In this document: piece by piece, positions 43,853 through 55,460 of the stretch
How positions within the stretch are numbered: the first letter of the stretch is position 1
Layout of the letters: the number at the start of each line of letters is the position of its first letter
DNA from: Pisolithus tinctorius
Lineage: Eukaryota > Basidiomycota > Agaricomycetes > Boletales > Pisolithaceae
Reading direction: 5' to 3'
DNA: 64,000 nt
Assembly: GCA_024663395.1 (NCBI GenBank)
Contig: JANFAH010000005.1
Location: forward strand, 1,736,001-1,800,000
The notes under the pieces: model-generated
Seen by the model: only the letters and a program-made list of their open reading frames with translations
Databases searched by the model: none
Told to the model about the DNA's origin: nothing
Position numbers and translations under genes: made by a program

Positions 43853-44438
43853 TGTCATGACTGTGCCCAGACCACTCCAGACTGGCTCTACCCTGGTCTT
43901 GACTGGTCCAGTCCAACCTTGCCCCGGTCCCAGCCTTAGCCCTTCGACCCAGAAATGTGCTAACTCATGTGGCACTGCAAGGCAGTGCCCAGTTGAGTTG
44001 TCCCCTCAGTTAGTACCAGGCCAGTGTAATACCCAGCCCAGCCACATGTCCTGCCCTGGTTCCTGGTAATCCCTTGTTCATAGTCTTTTGCTTGATAAGA
44101 TTCTTTGTAACACTACTTACCAATGTGTTTACCAATCATTGCTGTACTGGTGCAGACTGGTCTCCAGTGCTATGTTACACTTAGGTTACTTCTAGTATTT
44201 AAGCCATAGGATAATCTGTTTTAGCCTCAGTCTGAAATCAATCTAGTCTCGTCTTAACCCAGTCTCTCTCATTCTCTGTCTTCTGCCTCTCGACTGGACT
44301 ACAGCCCACACAAGGGAATAGCACTGCATCCTCAGTCACTAAGTCCAATAGTCCAAATCCCTTTGTATCTTGTATTACCCTCTGACCCCTGACCAGACTC
44401 CAGACTGGCCTTGGACCAGTGAAGACCCAGACTTAACA
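43853..44438 (+). repeat. 3' LTR of element C (family 2), 586 bp
   Basis: TGTCATGACTG..GACTTAACA following the purine tract CCAAGAGGGGGATAC. TATTTAAG near 44197 lies ~30 bp before CAGTCTGAAAT (44228-44238), the family-2 start motif also found in element E. The 5' LTR of C is not in the window. Confidence 0.85.
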
Positions 44439-44488
44439 ATTACATGAGAACATAATTAATGTTAAATTACATGTTATTTTGGATAACA

Positions 44489-46482
44489 TCACTTCAAACA
44501 TAGCATCTCTGTATGTGATGTTTTTTGCATGTTATTAGTCATCACATTGATCATTGTTTGCAGTGAATACCAGAAATACCTACTGTGTAGATCTTTGAGC
44601 ACTGTTATCAACTTCTTCTTCATCATAGATCCAAATACCTGGTGGTTGCATTCTCTTTGTATCTCCTTCATTCAACAACACAACTCCAATGCCACAGCTG
44701 AACTGGCAGAAGCACTTGCCCCTAATAATCCAGCCTCAGTACCATTACCATCCCTGAGACACCTAATTGCAATGAGTCCAAGTAAGATATGTGTAACATC
44801 AATTACTTAAATATTGCAGTGTACTTGTCCATAAGTCCCCAAACATCAATGGCATGCTCATTGATGTACTTTCATATGATATTGGAACCACCAAATATGC
44901 CAGAGGTCTGGCATCCTGCAGGGTCTTGTCCAACATACATCACAACTCCAGCAATTTCGATATCTTCAAGAGTCAAACACATTTCAGCCCACTCAATGGT
45001 AAGATCTGCCACCAACCCTCCCACTTACAACCACTCACCAATCCAGAGAACTGCATCTTCGCATTGTGGACTCTGACTGCAATGGACTTGACTGATTTGT
45101 TAGTGGGCACTGCTGAGCAGCTCTCACTCCACTTATAAACAGCCTTCAACTTCTCCTTTCTTGCTGTGGTGTTGTCTTTGGGGATATCTTTCATGATTTG
45201 GTTGTACTCTGCCATAATGATATTGTTGACCATGTTTCAGTCAGCTGGGAAGAATGTTATAAAATAAATTCTGTGACAAGGGCATGCATACCACCATCAG
45301 GTTTCAGTTGGGTGGCCCAATACCATGAGCAGAAGAGATTGGCCTCATTGAGCTTCATGTGAGATGGTTTGATACTGAGCCCAGCAGTGACAAGGATGTC
45401 ACAAGGAGACTTGCCATGTCAACCTCCAAGTTCTTCTGCTTTTGCCTTGACTTCAGTCACAAAGTCACATATCTCATTGAGAGTGGCATGGGACAAGTTC
45501 CCAGTCTTCTTAAATTTCGCATTCTGGGTGTGTTCATGATTATCCTGACTCACTATATCACTGTTGTCAACATCCATAGCCCTACTTTTGCCCTTGCTTT
45601 TAGGTTTGTGTTCCACACAGCAACCAGGATGACATGGGGGAAACTTATCCTCAGCATCAGAACTGGAGTCTTCAGCTGGTGGTGAAGTGATGATTCAGAA
45701 CCATCCTCATCTACTATGAACACATCAATATTGGCAGAGAATGCATTGCAGTGTGACATGAAGCACATCAAAGGATAACAAAGTGTCTAGAAAAAAAGTG
45801 AAAATGACACAGGACACTTGGCAACTCTCATGAAGATCCAAAGCACCTAGCTTTAGACCATTGGGCACCAAACCCACAGTCACATGAGAGAAGGGGGGGG
45901 GGGCACCAAACCCTGGAGTCAAGGATATAACAATGCAACATCTACAGAACTGTGAGAGAACAAGAAAAATATTTTTTTTTAAATGAACCTTCATTGTCCA
46001 GAAGTTGACTAGCCCCATCATCAGGACATTGACTGCCCTCATCAGCTGGAACATTGACCTCAACCTCCTCAGCCTCACCATCATCCTCATCCATCAGAGT
46101 GCCCTCAACCTGGTCTTCCTGCAAGATTGGGGCAGTAGAATTTTGAGAGGACACAGAGACTCTAGGTGTGAGTGATCTCCTCCTGTCATGGAGACCAAAC
46201 ATATATTCTTCCCATCCTTCAGGCAGTTGCACCACATGCTGGGGCCTGGGCTTGTCTTTTTTGATCTGTGAAGGTAGGGGGTCAGATGGGATTGATGGTG
46301 ACAAGATAACATACCTCTGGTGGAGGGGCCATCTTGGTGGTGGGGATTTCATGGTTTCAAAGAACCTGGGTGTGCAAATCTGTAGAGTCATCTGCAACTT
46401 GGTCAACACTTTTCAGCATGTGAGGCATGTCAATAACAATGGGGGAGGAGGGGAAAAGTGGTCAGATGAGGTATTTAAGTAA
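44489..46482 (-). pseudogene. Fragmented minus-strand gene of unknown, probably transposon-related origin
   Basis: Several coding-looking pieces on the minus strand. 46409-45970 encodes a Pro/acidic N-terminal part (VVQLPEGWEEYMFGLHDRRRS; VEGTLMDEDDGEAEEVEVN). 45690-45419 encodes SSSDAEDKFPP, then HKPKSKGKSRAMDVDNSD and NLSHATLNEICDFVTEVKAKAEE. 45360-45260 encodes GLSIKPSHMKLNEANLFCSWYW, and 45233-44973 encodes EYNQIMKDIPKDNTTARKEKLKAVYKW. Stops and frame changes between them mean introns or damage that cannot be resolved by eye. No catalytic domain is recognised. The rest of 44439-46713 shows nothing else, apart from a ~30-bp match near 46685-46712 to the repeats at 57.7-58.2 kb. Confidence 0.4.
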
Positions 46483-46713
46483 AGCCATGCCTTTCCTGAC
46501 AAAAAAAAACCCATGGAGTTGTTCAGTAAAATGGCAGCTTGTTGTGATGGAATAATGACACTTGCAGTTATTGCATGAGTAGTGAGTGGAACAAAAGGAA
46601 AATATCATAAAAGAAGGTTGGTGTCATGCTGTATCATGATAAGTACCAGGTAGAACAAACCATAAGGAATGTGCAACCACCAATACAGAGAGTATATACC
46701 ACTTCATAATAAC

Positions 46714-47238
46714 TGTCAAGTATGGGATTGTCCAGGTTGAGGCCAGACTGGAGACCGAAGTGGGCATGAGACCGAGGGGTCAGGACCAGGGGGGGAGTCA
46801 AAGATACAGATAGTTGGACTGGTTGGACTTAGTGACTGAGGATACAGCGCTATTCCCTTGCGTGGATCTCAGTCCAAGTCCGAGGCCAAGACGGGGTTAT
46901 CAGAGTATACTTAGTTGATTTCAGACTGAGGTCTACAGGCTGAGTATCTACAAGCTTATATACTAGAAACAACTATAGTATGGAGACCAGTAATGCTGGT
47001 CTTGCAAGGATTGCTAAGGTGATTGGTAAGACAAGTATTAGTAAGGTATGACAAAGACAATGGAGACCGGGAAAGGTGGACCAGGGACAGGACTGGGCAG
47101 GACTTAGCCGAAGTGACAGACACTACAAAGCAGTGTCTACCACACTAGGACATCTGGGGATAGAGGACAGGCGAGGCCAAGGCCAGACTGAGTGAGTGCA
47201 AGGCTGAGTCTGGCTGGGGTCAAGACATGGCTATGACA
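46714..47238 (-). repeat. Element E 3' LTR
   Basis: 525 bp; minus-strand ends TGTCATAGCC..TACTTGACA, preceded on the minus strand by CCCCTAAGAGGGGGATAC (47256-47239). The start motif complement ATTTCAGACTG is at 46918-46928. Differences from the 5' LTR are mostly CpG transitions. Confidence 0.94.
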
Positions 47239-47375
47239 GTATCCCCCTCTTAGGGGTCGAACCCATGAGACCCCTGCGAGAGTGGTAGGCTGAGTCTGAA
47301 AATCAGCTGAGTTTGAAAAAATGATACTTGTGGCTCACTAAGCCTTTTGTGTCTTTCTTTCTCATCCTATTCATC

Positions 47376-48398
47376 ATGTCTGATCGCTGCGACTGACAAT
47401 GACAATGAAGGCTGGGTCATCATTGACTGGACCCAAGTACCTGATGATGACATCAGGTATGACACCAATGATGAAGAGGAGGTGATGAAGGCAAAGGCGA
47501 AGGAGAGAAAAAGGCAAAAGGTGGCCGAGCAAGCCTGGCGGGAGGAGCAGGCTTGGCTTGAGGCCGAGAGGGTGGCAAGAGAGCAAGCCGAGGCCAAGAG
47601 GGTAGTGCGGGAGGCTGAGGAGCAAAGGGCTCGCAAGGAAGAAGAGAAGTGCAGAGCCAAGGAGGAGAAGGAGGCTGAGCGGAAATGTAAGGCCGAGGCC
47701 AAAGCTGGTGCCAGTGGTAGCGAGGCCAGCAAAGTAAAGAAGGTGATTATGGACCCCAGGTGAGTAACCTCCCATCTTGTGCATAATCCTCTTGACATTC
47801 TTTTTAGCTGTATGTGCTGTGCCCAGGCTCAAGTCGTCTGCAAATTCCTCATGGATGGCAACAAAAAAAGGGTTGCCTGTGTGTGCTGCAACCAGTCCAA
47901 AGGCAAGTGCCGGTGGCCCAGGGATGGGAAAGATGCCAAGGCCAGTCCCATGGCTGCTACCAAGGCTGACAAGGGGAAGAAACAGAAGGCCGATGAGGAG
48001 TCACCTGAGTCCAGGCAAAGTTGAAACCAACCAAGGTGCTAGAGATCAACGAGCCTGAGGCCAGTGGGAGCAGGGAGAGAAAGGCCGGAGCAGGTGGGTT
48101 CTCAGGCTTAGAGGATAAGCTCAAGTGGCTCATCGATGTTGTGGGGCTCATCACCAACAACCTGGCAGGCCTCTTTGAGGCCCATGAGACCATGGCTGAA
48201 AATTCCGGTAGGATCGCTGACATGCTCAAGGCAATGCTCAATGAGTCCTACAGCTTCGGCATGGCAGTCTTGCCCTCAGACTTGGGCTCTTCTGAGCTTG
48301 ACTCCGACAAGCTATGCAAGGAGGCTGAGTGGTTGAAAGCACATGGCAAGGATGAGGAGGAAGAGTCCGAAGAGGAGGATGAGAGCATGGCTGAGTAG
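47376..48398 (+). pseudogene. Antisense accessory gene of element E (Zn-cluster protein), lightly frameshifted
   Basis: Plus strand, antisense to E. ATG 47376 (MSDRC) is one frame off the long exon DNDNEGWVIIDWTQVPDDD..; a small indel near 47390 is inferred. Exon 1 continues with a charged coiled-coil (KAKERKRQKVAEQAWREEQ) to 47759; intron 47760-47807 (48 bp, GTGAGT..TTTTTAG); exon 2 starts with CMCCAQAQVVCKFLMDG..ACVCCNQSKGKCRW, a C-x2-C-x6-C-x12-C-x2-C-x6-C cluster. A frameshift near 48010 leads to a helical block KWLIDVVGLITNNLAGLFEAHE and an acidic C-terminus (EEEESEEEDESMAE, TAG 48396-48398). Layout, intron position and helical block match the gene of element C. Confidence 0.75.
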
Positions 48399-48620
48399 GT
48401 TTCGTAGTGTAGTGCCCTTGTTACCCTTCTCCATGAATGTGATGTGCCCGGTGTCCAGTGTCCAGTGTCCAGTGTTCTATAGTAACATAAGAGAAAACAA
48501 GAAAGAGGAAACAAAGTAAGTAAGAGATCAAAGGAACACTAGATACTGATAGGAAAACAGAAACAGAAACAGAAAACTGAGGCTGGTCGAAGCCAGTCCT
48601 CATTGGAAGGGGCCAGGTTT

Positions 48621-51600
48621 CACAGCAAGCATTTTACAATTTTCTTTGCACAAACATGCGAAAAAAAATCCTTTTAAAAGATACTCTATTTTATCACATG
48701 CTCTCTGCTTGAACAAGTGGAAATAATCTTATGTATTGAATGGCTTTTCTGACAGAAAACATGGCACAGTAGATTTCCAATGTTTTGCTGGTGAAAAACA
48801 GTTACTATGACCCACCACCAAAAACCAAAAAAAATCATCAAAAAAAATATTAGCACTGTTTTCTGCATGTTATGTAATTGATTAATCAAATGTTGTAACA
48901 TGAAATAATTTAAACACACTAGTCATTAGAGAATGTGTGATGTTACATAGAACATCACAAGTAAATGATAAATGTTTTGTATGTGATAATACTAATAACC
49001 TTTAACCAAGTCTTTCAATGTTGACCCACAAAACATCAGATTATTGGCTCAATGTTTACTTCATAAACATGACATTTAAAACAATATTTGTTATGTGCAA
49101 AAACATGCTACTGAGATTCCATATTAACATGCTAAATATTTTCAATCAAATCACACTGTTTTGTCTCCCAGAGAACATGATAAATAAAGAATGTATTAAA
49201 GTGTCCTGTTGTACCACAGAACATGATAAGTGGCATCTGTAACCATCAATGCTATCACTGCTTGTCCTTGCTCAACCACCCCATCACATGCTGTCACATG
49301 ATCTTATCTCATGGAATAAACCTCAGTCAGTCATGATATGTGCCACCTGACTTTTTATACTTGAGTATTCTGTGTCCTTTGTTGTTTTTTCTTGCAACAA
49401 CACGTTGATGACACACATTATAATGTTCTGTGGTAGAACAGGATAGTCCAAAATCCATGGTTGCCCTGACTGACTGGAGAAAGAGTAGCCTCTGATAGCA
49501 CCCCCACCACTCATGAATGTCCCCAGTCCACTTTTGAAAGTGAAAGAGCACAAGGCAGTTCATGCAAGAAATGGGGAGTTCAGCACTGTATTTGCAGTAG
49601 GCAGCAGTCTGACAATAACTGTACAGCTCAGAACCTTCACAACACCTCTACATATAACATGCTTACTTCACAGTTTATAATGCTCCATGGTGGAACAGGA
49701 TATTGATATTTTATTACACTATTTATTTATCATGTTCTGTGGTACAGTTGTGGACAGACAAACACAATGATTTTGATTCTGGATTCCCATGACTTTTTGG
49801 GGGCAAACTAACACTTGATTCAGATGCTACAGGTGAAAATACATCAAAAAACAGTGGTCCAAAGTTTTTCCCATGACTATTTAGGGTGGCCAAAATTTTG
49901 GTTAGATTGAATGTGGTACTTAGGGTGTGGTAACATGTTATTAACCCTATATAAGGTAGGATTAATGTCATGGCTTTCTGTGAGAGCTGATGGACATCAG
50001 GACCCTTCTTGTATTCCTTGGGGCATCTGAGTGACTGCTTTCATTGGGCAGCACACTTTGCTTCTCTCAGAGGTAACCAAGTCTCACCAAGAGGGTCATC
50101 ACCAGCACTAATGGCAAGGTTGACCAACTGAGCACAGAGATCAGCCTCACCAACACCCATGACTTGGAATGTGGCATCATCATGTTCAAGCTCATCCTCT
50201 GACTCACTCTCACTGGCTGTAAACTTCAAACTGTCAAGTACATTGGTGCATTTCCACTCCAGTTCTTCATCTTCTGCCTCAGGGCTGGGAGCATGAGATT
50301 GTGTCCTCATGCATTTGCTTGTGTGCTGATCCTTGTCAGATTTGGGTGTATCAGGGAATGATACATTGCCTGTTTCAACAACAGCTGAGCTCTGGTTATG
50401 CAGACCAGCCATGTTGCATGTTACAGTGGGTTTTCAAGGGCATTCCTGTGTCTAAGATCAGCAATTCACATGACCACAAACCTCAGACTTGCTCAATTTT
50501 TTCTGCTCCTCACTAGTGTGACAGCTGTACCCTGACATTGCAATCATACTGTACTAGGCTAATGCTACTTATTCCGCTTTTTCCAGGATTTTTACAAATT
50601 CTTTTGGGGGCTGGCCACATTTTTGGGTCAAAATTTCAAAAACTTAGTATAACAAAAATTGGCTCATGCAGATTGCATTGTTATGTCCTAAATATGCCTA
50701 GTATACATTTGTAACACCCCTGGAATGTTGTGCCATATTGGAATAATTCAATGAGTAAAATTGTCATGTTTGTCTGTCCACAACTGTCAAACAGGATATT
50801 TTGTGCATGACAGACCCACCATGGTCCTCATTGGAAGAACTGGATGAGTCATTTTATCAGTGATACATTGTACTGTTTTATGTGTTTCATCTTTTATTTT
50901 AGGATATAATTGTGGAATCTGTAGATAGACCTCAGTATGCTGACAAGCTAGGCCTGATGATGCAGCTAGGGCAGAGATGCTGAAAGATTGGAAAAACAAG
51001 TCAAGCACACTGGAAGGGAGTGGTCAGCTTGTCACCTATGAAACAATGTCAAAGAGAGACAAACTTGGATCTGTGCACAAGGCAGTCATGCCCACAAATG
51101 AACCTAAACAGCTCAGAACCTTCACAACACCTCTACATATAACATGCCTAATTCACAGTTATTCTGTGGTAGAACAGGATATTTTAATACATTATTTATT
51201 TATCATGTTTTCTGGGAGATAAGATACTGTAATTTGACCTAGAACATTTGGCATGCTCTCAGTACCATGTTCTTGTACATAAAAATTGTAGTTTAGCATG
51301 TCATGTTTTTAGAGAAAACATTGAACTGCTGTTCTGTTTTTTTTTCAGGTGAACATTGAAAGACTTGGCCAAATGTTTTTATTATTATCACATACAAAAC
51401 ATATATCATTTACTTTTGATGTTCTATGTAACATTACATGTTCTTCAATGATCAGTGTGTTTAAATTATTTTGTGGTAAAGTATTTGATTAATGTATTGC
51501 ATAACATGTAGAAAACAGTACTAATAATTTTTTGATGATTGTTTTTGGTTTTTGGTGGTGGGTCATGGTAATTGTTTTTCACCAATAAAACATTGGAAAT

Positions 51601-51752
51601 CCACTGTGTCATGTTTTCTGTCAGAAACACCTTTCAAAATTCAACATTATTGCCAGTTGTTTCAGCAGAGAACATGAGATAAAACAAAGTATCTTTTCAA
51701 AGATTTTTTTCCCCTATGTTTGTACAAAGAAAATTGTAAAGTGCTTGCTGTG
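48621..51752. mobile_element. DNA transposon F, 3,132 bp, ~400-bp terminal inverted repeats, 3-bp target duplication
   Basis: Ends CACAGCAAGC.. and its complement; 48621-~49026 and ~51347-51752 are inverted copies, roughly 85% alike. TTT flanks both sides (48618-48620, 51753-51755). Taking F out rejoins the last codons of E's pol (..CYPNK | PGPFQ-stop), proving the borders. AACATG/ACAGAACATGATAA words recur in the subterminal regions, as in CACTA-like elements. A ~100-bp block is repeated inside (49618-49740 and 51107-51206), so F may itself be composite. No transposase catalytic motif was recognised. Confidence 0.88.
50041..50412 (-). CDS. ORF inside transposon F, 123 aa, function unknown
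   Basis: The only ORF in F that looks coding: MAGLHNQSSAVVETGNVSF.., with an acidic middle (EAEDEELEW; ASESESEDELEHDD) and QLVNLAISAGDDPLGETWLPL near the end. It could be an N-terminal exon of a transposase or accessory protein. No catalytic residues or known fold are visible. The rest of F (49030-50040 and 50413-51346) shows only short, interrupted frames. Confidence 0.3.
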   Translation of the reverse strand: MAGLHNQSSAVVETGNVSFPDTPKSDKDQHTSKCMRTQSHAPSPEAEDEELEWKCTNVLDSLKFTASESESEDELEHDDATFQVMGVGEADLCAQLVNLAISAGDDPLGETWLPLREAKCAAQ

Positions 51753-54700
51753 TTTATTAGGATAGCAAGAATGGAACTCCTGTATGAGTTCAGAAGTGTG
51801 GTCTAGTTCAGTGGTGAGTACCCAAGTAGTCTCTTCATCAGTCCCCTCATAGCCGGTCCACTGGACTAGATACTGAAGCCAACACCAGTGACACCAGTCA
51901 ACTTTGGAGTCAAGGATTTCGGCTACCTCGAACTCTAGTTCACCATCGACTTCAACTGGTGGGGGTGGTGGTTGAGTCCAGTTCAGGATGGTATTAGGAA
52001 CAGCCAGCTTGAGTTGAGAAACATGAAAGACCGGGTGTACTGCATGCATCGAGTCTGGTAGGTGCAGTGTGAATGAGTGGGTACCGGCCTGAGCTATGAC
52101 CGGGTATGGTCCAAGGTTTTTCTCTGAGAGCTTCTTGGAAGGCCAAGTAGACTGGAAGTATTTGGCTTTGACATATACTTGGTCACCGACCTTGAAGTCT
52201 GGAGCCAGCATGCATTTAGCATTGGCCAGTCCTTGATAATGCTGTTGTGCGAGGGTCATTTCCTCACATAGGAACTGGTGCAGTGAGTCTAGGTTGACTG
52301 CATAATCACGAGCCCAGGTGGAGGTAAGATCACGCTCTGGGTACACCAAGATATTAGGATGGTAGCCCTTGTTAGTGAAGAAGGATGAAACACCAGTAGT
52401 AGTGCTAGGGGCATTGTTGTATGTGAATTTGGCCAAAGGTAGTAGGTCAGCCCAATTGTCCTGCTGGTAGTTGCAGTACACTCAGAGGTATTGTTCCAAG
52501 GTCTAATTGGTCCTCTCAGTCTGGCCATTGCCTTTGGGGTGGTAACCCGAGGTGAAATGTAAGCGCATATCCAAGGCCTTACTGAGTGACTGGAAGAAGT
52601 GGGAGATGAACTCCAAGCCTTGGTCTGAGGTTACATGGGCTGGCACTCCATGCTTCAAAAAGACATGGAGTAGGAATAATTTGGTGAGTTCTGGGGCTGT
52701 TATGGTGTTGTGGGTGGGGATGAATATGGCCTGCTTGGAAAGCTGGTCAACTACAATGAGGATGGCCGTGAAGCCGGATGAGGCCAGAAGCTGCTTGATG
52801 AAATCCATAGTGATGGAGTTCCATGGCTTCTCTGGCACCGGGAGTTGCTTGAGGAGGCCATAAGGCCAATGGTGGGGGACCTTAGCCCAAGCACAGGCTG
52901 TGCAGGACTGGACATGATCTTTGACAAATGTCCTGAGGCCAGGCCAGGTATATTCATGCTGAATGAGCTCTAGTGTGCGGTTTTGGCTGAAATGGCCGGA
53001 CAGAGGGTAGTCATGCTTAAGCCACAAGACCCTAAGGCGAAGATCATTTGAGTCCAGCATGTAGATCCTTCCATCAAGACAAAGGAAGCTGATGTCATCT
53101 ACTGACCACCAGGGATCAGACATGTCAGACAGGCAGATTTGTGAGACCGGGTCATCCAGCAGTGTGGTCAGGATATCATTATGGAGCTTTTCTATATCCA
53201 TTAGTGCAACTGCCTGTAAGACTGGGTACTCAAGGTAAGTGGCACAGAGGGAGACTGCTAGTTGCTCCTGGGTGAAGACCGGTCTCAGGTTTTGTGGGTT
53301 CACTCGGGCATAGCCACTATCCCCCTCTTTGGGGTAGACATCCCATCGTCTAGTTAGGGCATTGGGCTTAGCCCTGAGCTTACTGGGCCGGAATCTAATG
53401 ATCATATTGAATTGAGACAGGAATTCTGACCAGCGAGCTTGGCAGCAGGTGAGTACTTTGGAGGTAGAGAAGTACTCGAGATTCTTGTGGTCAGTAACAA
53501 TGTTGACTGGTGAGGCCGAGCCCTCAAGGTAATGGTGCCAGGTCTGGAATGCTTCGAAGATTGCAAGCAACTCCTTATCATGGGTGTCATAATTCAATTC
53601 CAGGGCCATCAGAGTCCAGGAGTAGAAAGCGACCAGATGAATCTGGCTGTCACCGCAAGTGATAGAGAGGATGCCAGCGATGGCATAGTCCAATGCATTG
53701 GTCTTGATGGTGATAGGGACCCTGGGGATGAAGTGAGTTAAGACTGGAGCAGTGGTGAAGGTGGCCTTGAGATTGTTGAATGACCGGCAACACTCCTTGG
53801 AGAAGTTCCAAGGAGCCCCCTTGTGGGTAAGCTGAGTCAGTGGTACGACAATGTTTGAGTAATTAAAGATAAACTGGCAGTAGAAATTGGTGAAGCCGAG
53901 GAAAGATTGTATGTCCTTGACCTTGCAAGGCTCAGGCCAGTCGCAGATGGTCTGGACTTTTTCCTTGGACATCGTGAGGCCAGCAGGGGAGAGGTGGAAT
54001 CCAAGGTATTTGACCAAGTCCAAGTGGAATTCACATTTCTCCGGCTTCACATACAGGCCGTGAAGCTGAAGCTGGCAGAGTACCTCTCAGACATGCTGCT
54101 TGTGGGACTCCTTATCTCCAGAGTAGATCAAGATGTCATCCAGGTAGATGACCATGCAGACATCCAACATATCCACAAAGATAGTGTTGACGAAGCACTG
54201 GAAAGCAGCCAGGGCATTGGTGAGGCCGAAAGGCATCACTAACCACTCATAAGATCCATACTGAGTCTGGAATGCAGTTTTCCATTCATCGCCCAGGGCA
54301 ATCCAGACAAGATGGTAGGCATGCCACAGATCAATCTTGGTATAGATTTTGGCTCAGCTGGATGAGTCCAAGAGGTCGGAGATGAGTGGTAGCAGGTATC
54401 GGTCCTTCTTAGTGATCTTGTTCAGGCCGCAGAAGTCTATGCAAAGCTGGAGGGAGCTGTCCTTCTTTTTGACAAAGAGGACCGGTGCAGCATAAGGGGA
54501 GGAGGTAGGCTGAATGAATCTGGTGGTAAGGTTTTCATCGATGAAAGTCCAGAGAGCTTGGAGCTCGACCAGGGACAGCGAGTAGATGGTGCCGAGAGGT
54601 GGGGTCGTTCCTTCTTCAAGCTCTATTTTCAGGTTGTACTCCCAGTGTGGTGGGAGTGCCAAGGCCTTGGCCTTGCTGAATACATCAGCAAAGTCATGGT

Positions 54701-55453
54701 ACTCTTCTGGGACATTGGGTAAGGCCAGAGGAGGTGAAGCCAAGGCCAATCGGGCTTGAGCTGAATCCGAGGGGTGGAGCTGAAGTTGGAACTGGACAGA
54801 CCCTTCTAGTTTGCAGGCACGCACAAAAGCGGCTGCATTGATTAGGGAAACCAGAGGGGCCTTCAGAGGGGTGCAAGCCAGAGAGTCGGAGACTGGTACA
54901 GATGGTGCAAAGCCGGGTTGGTCACTAGGACTGGAGTCAGGGAGGCTGGTGGAAACCGGGCTTACAAGGGGTGTTGATGGGGTTGGCATTCCTTGTGCAG
55001 GAGTCTGGAATGTTAGACTGCCCAATACCCAATCAATCAACAGATTGTAGTGGGTGAGCCAGTCATGTCTGAGAACTATCTTACACTCAGAATCCAATGG
55101 GGCTAGATACAGGGTTACCAGGGTGACATCGCTGGATGCAAAGCGGATATTGACATCTACTGCTTGGGTTATGGTGAAGGTGGATGTTCCATCGAAGAGC
55201 CAGAGTCGGATTGGTGAGACTGAGTAAGGGGTAAAAGAGTGTTGATTAGCAAATTGGTTATCTATGAAACAATGCATGGAACCAGAGTCCACTAAAGTAC
55301 GAAGCCGAGGTAATTCATGGTTTTCTAATGTGACATAGGGGGTTAAAGAATTCGGACTGGAAAGAGCAGATGTGTTGAGACAAGCCTCCAAGTTTGCACA
55401 ACCAGAGTCAACGCAGCTCCCAGATTGTGTGGAGTCCTGGGAGCTGCTACCTA
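51753..55453 (-). pseudogene. Element E pol (family 2): protease to chromodomain, several nonsense codons
   Basis: Minus strand, -1 frame after gag. Protease [11 protein letters not shown] (D-S-G kept) near 55290; reverse transcriptase with [20 protein letters not shown] and YLDDILIYS (~54140; both aspartates kept); RNase H (TNALDYAIAG, YDTHDKELLAIFEAF, DHKNLEYF); integrase (HDYPLSGHF..CTACAWAK, MDFIKQL, SDQGLEF, QTERTN); GPYPVIAQAG; chromodomain (LEFEVAEILDSKVDW..LQYLVQWTGYEGTDEETTW). Stops at about 54353, 54090, 52503 and 52485, at CGA or CAG positions. Transposon F splits it six codons before the end; the remaining codons are at 48617-48600. Confidence 0.92.
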
Positions 55454-55460
55454 TTTTTTT
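55413..55460 (-). promoter_or_regulatory. -1 ribosomal frameshift signal, gag-pol of element E
   Basis: Minus strand: A AAA AAA (55460-55454) before TAG (55453-55451), 6-nt spacer, stem GCAGCTCCCAG (55447-55437 read as its minus-strand form) with CTGGGAGCTGC (55423-55413), 11 bp, 13-nt loop. Same geometry as element C with one compensated base pair. Confidence 0.85.

Noticed and set aside
47367..47832. Minus-strand ORFs of 143-152 codons opposite the antisense gene of element E.
   Set aside because: Ser/Leu/Ala-rich shadows of the charged coiled-coil on the plus strand; not conserved in the other copies as proteins.
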